DNA of 8,267 bases from Oscillospiraceae bacterium (GTDB taxonomy: Bacteria > Bacillota > Clostridia > Oscillospirales > Oscillospiraceae): NCBI GenBank assembly GCA_017435245.1, contig JAFSFK010000015.1, positions 1 through 8,267 on the forward strand. The letters are read 5' to 3'. Below, piece after piece: positions 5,362 to 8,267 of this stretch (position 1 is its first letter; each line of letters opens with the position of its first letter). The translations under genes and the position numbers were made by a program. Under the pieces are notes generated by a model. That model did not search any database. It was not told the DNA's origin and was given only the letters and a program-made list of their open reading frames with translations.

Positions 5362-6291
5362 ATGAAAAAACCTGTTCTTGTAGTTATGGCGGCCGGTATG
5401 GGCAGCCGTTACGGCGGCTTGAAGCAGATCGACCCCGTGGGCAGCCAGGGCGAAGCCATTCTGGACTTCTCTCTGTTCGATGCCCATGAGGCAGGCTTTG
5501 AGACTGCGGTCATCATCATCAAGGAAGCCATCCGTGAGGACTTCATGGCTACCGTTGGCAAGCGCCTGGAGAAGTGCCCCATGGAGATCCGCTACGCCTA
5601 TCAGGAGATGGACAAGATGATCCCCGCCGGCTACACCGTTCCCGAGGGCCGTACCAAGCCTCTGGGCACCAGCCATGCTGTGCTGTGCGCCTACAATGAG
5701 ATCGACGGCGCTCCCTTTGCTGTCCTCAATGCCGATGACTACTACGGCAAGGATGCCTTCAAGGTGATCTACGATTATCTGTGCAATGCCCAGGACGGCG
5801 ACAAGAACGACTACTGCATGGTAGGCTATCTGCTGGGCAATACCGTTACCGATCACGGCAGCGTGGCCCGTGGTGTCTGCCAGGCAGACGAAAACGGCAA
5901 CCTGGCCGATATCGTGGAGCGGCTGAAGATCGAAAAGTATGAAGGCGGCATCCACTTCACCGAGGATGACGGTGCCACCTGGACCGATGTGGCAGCCGAT
6001 ACCATCGTTTCCATGAATATGTGGGGCTTTACCCCCAGCTTCCTGGAGGAGCTGAAGAAGCAGTTCCCCGAGTTTATGGAAAAGCAGATCCCCGCCAATC
6101 CCCCCAAGGCAGAGTTCCTGCTGCCCCGGAGCGTGGATGCCATGATTAAGGAAGGCATCTGCACCGTTAAGATCCTGAAGTCTGCCGACCGCTGGTACGG
6201 TGTTACCTACGCCGCCGATAAGCCCATGGTGGTGGCAGCTCTGAAGGCTCTGACCGACGAGGGCAAGTACCCCGACGGCCTGTGGAAGTAA
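5362..6291 (+). CDS. Nucleotidyltransferase, sugar-phosphate NTP-transferase fold
   Basis: A 309-residue cytoplasmic enzyme expected to transfer a nucleotide from an NTP to a phosphorylated sugar or related small molecule. ATG 5362 is preceded by AAGGAG (5347-5352) at 9 bases. The N-terminal Rossmann-like nucleotide-binding loop is VVMAAGMGSRYGGLKQ (7-22), close to the GxGxRxxPxxK signature but with GGLKQ. KPLGTSHAV (99-107) and the metal-binding LNADDYYG (122-129) follow. Residues 210-290, with VSMNMWGF and the late SADRWYGVTY, look like the family's substrate-binding half. No left-handed beta-helix acetyltransferase domain is present. It sits 13 bases after gluQ and is presumably co-transcribed, though its codon use is far more biased than that of gluQ. 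The substrate cannot be told from sequence; no kinase or polymer-synthesis gene accompanies it. Confidence 0.82.
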   Translation: MKKPVLVVMAAGMGSRYGGLKQIDPVGSQGEAILDFSLFDAHEAGFETAVIIIKEAIREDFMATVGKRLEKCPMEIRYAYQEMDKMIPAGYTVPEGRTKPLGTSHAVLCAYNEIDGAPFAVLNADDYYGKDAFKVIYDYLCNAQDGDKNDYCMVGYLLGNTVTDHGSVARGVCQADENGNLADIVERLKIEKYEGGIHFTEDDGATWTDVAADTIVSMNMWGFTPSFLEELKKQFPEFMEKQIPANPPKAEFLLPRSVDAMIKEGICTVKILKSADRWYGVTYAADKPMVVAALKALTDEGKYPDGLWK

Positions 6292-6300
6292 GCTGAATAT

Positions 6301-6330
6301 AAAAAAGCACCGCTTAGGCGGTGCTTTTTT
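6301..6330 (+). terminator. Strong terminator after the nucleotidyltransferase gene
   Basis: GCACCGC (6307-6313) and GCGGTGC (6318-6324) form a perfect 7-bp stem with a TTAG loop, followed by six T (6325-6330) and preceded by six A (6301-6306). The symmetric A and T tracts let it work in both directions, so it may also stop transcripts coming from spoIIP on the other strand. It begins 9 bases after the stop codon. Confidence 0.92.
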
Positions 6331-6361
6331 ACATGACAAATTAGCCTATGCGTAGATATTT

Positions 6362-6477
6362 GATATAAGATATTAGATATTAGATATAAGTAAAAGTGTC
6401 GGCGTTGCCGACTTATTTAAATATATTCCCATAGGGAATACCACCTATCTCATATCTTATATCTCGTATCTTATATC
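6362..6477. repeat. 116-bp AT-rich inverted-repeat element with two inner hairpins
   Basis: Each arm is a 29-base run of GATAT/AGATAT-type units. The left arm (6362-6390) matches the reverse complement of the right arm (6449-6477) at 25 of 29 positions. Between them are two compact hairpins: GTCGGC-GTT-GCCGAC (6398-6412) and TATTCCC-ATA-GGGAATA (6424-6440). The layout, a long closing stem with two side hairpins, suits a MITE or other non-coding repeat in the gap between convergent genes. There is no open frame of note. Arms made of short AT units could also arise by slippage, but the inverted symmetry and the two perfect inner hairpins argue for an element. Confidence 0.7.
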
Positions 6478-6490
6478 TTAAATGTCAGAC

Positions 6491-6507
6491 CGATAAATCA
6501 GCAATTG
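6491..6507 (+). repeat. Possible degenerate copy of the dispersed repeat arm
   Basis: CGATAAATCAGCAATTG, followed by AAAG, resembles CGATAAATCGGAATTT, the reverse complement of the arm at 8076-8093, and its GAAAG tail resembles the bases after 2703. It requires one inserted base and two or three changes, so this is a weak match. Read in the spoIIP direction it directly follows that gene's stop codon, much as the left arm at 2602 follows the GDPD stop. Confidence 0.35.
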
Positions 6508-6512
6508 AAAGA

Positions 6513-7478
6513 TTACTCTTCATAAACAGCACCGGCGGACAGGGAGATAATGGCTTCCGCTAAGATTTCCGTTGCCCGGAGCGCCTCGGCCCGGGTATTT
6601 CCCGCAGCTCCCACCTCAATAAGCAGCGCTCCGGCGGATAGATCTTGATTGAATCGGGAGCCACGCAGGCTGATGGGTCGGCAGATCCCTGGACACAACT
6701 GCTCCAACCGGGCGTGGAGCTTCACCGCCAAGGCCATATTCTCCTGCCAGTTTTCATTCCACACTCCCACCACCAGCATCACCTTAGCTGCAGCACCGGA
6801 ATCCGTGTCCACGGTATAGCCGATCTGGTTACCCAGAGAATCCACCATGGCATCCCGGTGCAGATCCAAAATCAGTTCGATGTCAGCATCCTCCTGTAAA
6901 CAGGTCTGTGCCGTTTTCCGGGAGTTTTCATAGGAACCATTATAGGAAGGATAATCGTGGAGTGTCGTGTCGTGATGTACCCGCAGCTCCGTCCCGCTCA
7001 AAAGCTTTGCCAGATAGCTTCCCACTGAGAGCATATTGTATTTTTCATCCAATGTGCGGTAATCAGAAGATTCCATATAGCCTTCGGTATTCCGGTAGCT
7101 TTCCGTGGCGTGGGTGTGCAGGATCAAAATCCCAGGATCTTTCCAGTCTAGGGGTTGTGCCAGCAGCGCCGCCACATCCACTTCGTGACCGGAATAACTG
7201 TTGCACGCAATCAAATCGGCATCTGCCGGAGTAAAAACCCAGGGCTTTTTTTGTGGGTTTTCTGTGGGAAGCGGTTGCGTTTCTTCCGGCAGGGGCTGCT
7301 GTGGCGTATCTGCAAGCCGCACCACCCGGCCGGTCTGCAAAAACAGCAGCGCCGTGGCGATATCCGAGGTATCCAGCTTTTGTGCCGCCGTTCCCAATGG
7401 ACCGCTTAAAAGCCGCAGGATCACCGCTCCCAGCAATACAGCAGTACAGATTTGTAAGATCCTGCGGTCATTATCCAT
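6513..7478 (-). CDS. spoIIP: Stage II sporulation protein P, peptidoglycan hydrolase
   Basis: A 321-residue membrane-anchored cell-wall amidase/endopeptidase. In sporulating Firmicutes, SpoIIP works with SpoIID and SpoIIM to degrade septal peptidoglycan so the mother-cell membrane can engulf the forespore. The start codon at 7478 has AAGGAAGG (7485-7492) 6 bases upstream. Residues 8-24 are one hydrophobic anchor, followed by a Pro/Gln/Thr-rich linker (about 57-80). The catalytic domain is clear: ILILHTHATESY (117-128) with likely zinc ligands H121 and E126, the signature HDYPSYNGSYENSR (174-187), LDLHRDA (204-210), KVMLVVG (232-238) and RFNQDL plus ALLIEVG (275-290). It is shorter than B. subtilis SpoIIP (about 400 residues), mostly before the catalytic domain, but no catalytic motif is lost. 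It follows tadA by 62 bases on the same strand. No convincing sporulation-sigma promoter was found in that gap. Confidence 0.93.
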   Translation of the reverse strand: MDNDRRILQICTAVLLGAVILRLLSGPLGTAAQKLDTSDIATALLFLQTGRVVRLADTPQQPLPEETQPLPTENPQKKPWVFTPADADLIACNSYSGHEVDVAALLAQPLDWKDPGILILHTHATESYRNTEGYMESSDYRTLDEKYNMLSVGSYLAKLLSGTELRVHHDTTLHDYPSYNGSYENSRKTAQTCLQEDADIELILDLHRDAMVDSLGNQIGYTVDTDSGAAAKVMLVVGVWNENWQENMALAVKLHARLEQLCPGICRPISLRGSRFNQDLSAGALLIEVGAAGNTRAEALRATEILAEAIISLSAGAVYEE

Positions 7479-7508
7479 AGTGCGCCTTCCTTTGCATAAG
7501 AATATTCA

Positions 7509-7534
7509 AAGGGTGCGTTTTGCAACGCACCCTT
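7509..7534 (-). terminator. Hairpin between tadA and spoIIP, weak or partial terminator
   Basis: AAGGGTGCGTT (7509-7519) pairs perfectly with AACGCACCCTT (7524-7534) around a four-base loop. It lies 6 bases after the tadA stop and 30 bases before the spoIIP start. On the minus strand only a short TTTGAATATT follows, so the U-tract is poor. It may attenuate read-through from tadA into spoIIP or protect the tadA transcript end. The palindrome is certain; the function is inferred. Confidence 0.55.
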
Positions 7535-7540
7535 CTGTCT

Positions 7541-8023
7541 TTATTGGGGTTTTTTCCACTTGGGACGGTCCTTCAGATCCTCCCGCAATTTCTTAAAAAA
7601 TTCCGTTAACAGCGCTTGACTTTCTGCCTCCCGGATCCCTTTCTCCACCTGGGGATGGTGGTTAAAATCCATAGCAAACAAGTCACATACTGAACCGCAG
7701 GCACCGCACTTAGCATCTGCTGCGCCAAATACTACACGGGGGATCCGGGCATTGATAATGGCACCTGCACACATAGGACAAGGCTCCAGCGTCACATACA
7801 GGGTACACTCCCAAAGCCGCCAGCCCCCTAAGTTCTTGCAGGCGTCAGCAATGGCCTCAATCTCTGCGTGCCCCAGCGCTGTTTTTTCTGTTTCCCGGCG
7901 GTTGCGACCACGGCCTACGATTTCTCCCTTTCGCACGATGACACAGCCCACCGGCACCTCACCCTCGGCATAGGCCTGTCTTGCCAGCTCCAGCGCCGCA
8001 TCCATAAATTGAAGATCCTCCAC
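7541..8023 (-). CDS. tadA: tRNA-specific adenosine deaminase
   Basis: A 160-residue zinc enzyme that deaminates adenosine 34 to inosine in tRNA-Arg(ACG), allowing one tRNA to read three CGN codons. The GTG at 8023 is chosen because AGGAGG (8037-8032) lies 8 bases upstream and the product then starts like other TadA proteins (EDLQFMDAALELARQAYAEGEVPVG). A longer in-frame reading from 8113 would run through the promoter and repeat arm and is rejected. Zinc and catalytic motifs are intact: HAE (52-54) and PCPMC (81-85). The ADAKCGACGSVCDL segment (102-115) aligns with the usual DPKAGAxGSxxNL loop but carries three cysteines (106, 109, 113). The C-terminal helix LLTEFFKKLRE is typical. Length fits the family. 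It has its own promoter and precedes spoIIP on the same strand. Confidence 0.95.
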   Translation of the reverse strand: MEDLQFMDAALELARQAYAEGEVPVGCVIVRKGEIVGRGRNRRETEKTALGHAEIEAIADACKNLGGWRLWECTLYVTLEPCPMCAGAIINARIPRVVFGAADAKCGACGSVCDLFAMDFNHHPQVEKGIREAESQALLTEFFKKLREDLKDRPKWKKPQ

Positions 8024-8044
8024 GCACCATCCCTCCTTTTCCTT

Positions 8045-8073
8045 ATCATATCCAAAGAAAAGAAGTCCGTCAA
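8045..8073 (-). promoter_or_regulatory. Sigma-A-type promoter of tadA
   Basis: Read on the minus strand, TTGACG (8073-8068) and TATGAT (8050-8045) are separated by exactly 17 bases. Transcription should begin about 8038, right at the AAAAGGAGGG ribosome binding site, so the leader is only about 15 bases. The -35 hexamer begins 2 bases downstream of the repeat arm at 8076-8098. Confidence 0.75.
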
Positions 8074-8075
8074 GA

Positions 8076-8098
8076 AAATTCCGATTTATCGAGCAGTT
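8076..8098 (+). repeat. Left-type arm of the dispersed inverted repeat, copy 3
   Basis: These 23 bases, starting AAATTCCGATTTATCGAG, are identical to 2602-2624 and diverge right after. No right arm is found before the window ends, 169 bases later. As at 122-137 and 2686-2703, the arm lies just upstream of a promoter, here that of tadA when read on the minus strand. Confidence 0.75.
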
Positions 8099-8120
8099 AT
8101 ATGCTGCGTACAAATGATTT

Positions 8121-8237
8121 CGCCGTAGGCGACACGGTGAGGCGCTGAGTTGATTGCTCCCGCAATCAAAGCCGCCCTCCCCGTGTCCTGTTGCGGTGCC
8201 CTGTGTGCGCCTTGGCTAGAGCCGGCGTTGCACACAG
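8121..8237. repeat. Hairpin-rich gene-free stretch, probable structured repeat core
   Basis: No credible gene lies between 8099 and 8267. The stretch is dense in palindromes: CGCC-GTA-GGCG (8121-8131); an outer stem GACACGG/CCGTGTC (8131-8137 with 8181-8187) enclosing TTGATTGC-TCCC-GCAATCAA (8150-8169) and a partly paired GAGGCG/CGCCCTC layer; and CTGTGTGC/GCACACAG (8201-8208 with 8230-8237) enclosing further short GCC/GGC pairs. Following directly on the repeat arm, it may be the core of a larger element of the same class, or a structured RNA; the sequence does not decide between them. Confidence 0.5.
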
Positions 8238-8267
8238 ACCGCTGCCACTCGCTCAGGTCGCTTCTCC

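Noticed and set aside
5245..6339. A 364-codon open frame antisense to the nucleotidyltransferase gene
   Set aside because: It begins inside the strong terminator hairpin and has low-complexity His/Gly/Leu composition. It is a codon-bias shadow.
6362..6477. CRISPR array suggested by repeated GATAT-type units
   Set aside because: The units are 6-12 bases, AT-rich, contiguous and arranged as two inverted arms, with no spacers of regular length and no cas genes.
7479..7540. A sigma-E promoter for spoIIP (GAATATT as a -35)
   Set aside because: The proper -10 position falls at the start codon with no CATACAAT-like sequence, so there is no usable pair.
8024..8113. A longer tadA start adding 30 residues
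   Set aside because: It would translate the promoter and the repeat arm; the same CSINRN peptide appears when the repeat at 2602 is read in reverse. The GTG at 8023 has a consensus ribosome binding site and gives a normal TadA N-terminus.
8099..8267. A tRNA or small rRNA gene in the hairpin-rich end
   Set aside because: No cloverleaf with a T-loop GTTCRA box or a D-loop signature could be placed, and the stems do not fit tRNA or 5S geometry.

Overview
The window looks like chromosomal DNA from a moderately GC-rich, endospore-forming Gram-positive anaerobe of the class Clostridia. My guess is a gut Oscillospirales/Ruminococcaceae-type bacterium. The reasons are a SpoIIP sporulation hydrolase, a YerB-type DUF3048 lipoprotein, strong AGGAGG-like ribosome binding sites, sigma-A-type promoters and short gaps rich in palindromic repeats. 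The order-level placement is inference. All eight protein genes appear intact.

Layout. At 1-220 there is no convincing gene; the stretch ends in a repeat arm, a small hairpin and the promoter/RBS of the first operon. At 221-2603 (+) is a two-gene operon: an SLC45/GPH-like MFS transporter, then 10 bases later a membrane-anchored glycerophosphodiester phosphodiesterase (GDPD). At 2602-2703 lies a 102-bp inverted-repeat element whose core carries a terminator-like hairpin, followed directly by a good promoter. At 2784-3887 (+) is a DUF3048 lipoprotein with a TEAP-repeat linker, closed by a perfect 17-bp stem terminator. At 4054-6291 (+), under a textbook TTTACA-17-TAGAAT promoter, is a tight three-gene operon: a small acidic single-TM protein of unknown function, the glutamyl-Q tRNA(Asp) synthetase GluQ (ATGA overlap) and a sugar-nucleotidyltransferase-like enzyme. 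It ends in a strong terminator. At 6292-6512 is the convergent gap, which holds a second and different inverted-repeat element that is AT-rich and contains two GC-richer hairpins. At 6513-8023 (-) are tadA and then spoIIP, led by a TTGACG-17-TATGAT promoter. At 8024-8267 are that promoter, another copy of the repeat arm, and about 150 bases packed with nested hairpins and no gene.

Functional threads. Two genes act on tRNA wobble bases: gluQ glutamylates queuosine in tRNA-Asp, and tadA makes inosine in tRNA-Arg. They belong to different operons on opposite strands. The transporter/phosphodiesterase pair recalls the glpT-glpQ logic (uptake plus hydrolysis of glycerophosphodiesters), but the transporter belongs to a sugar-symporter-like family, so the substrate is open. 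I see no defence system, prophage, CRISPR array or biosynthetic cluster. The least explained features are the intergenic repeats, in which near-identical arms border unrelated cores and sit next to three of the four promoters; a roughly 95-residue insert in the MFS transporter; and the unrecognised small membrane protein coupled to gluQ.
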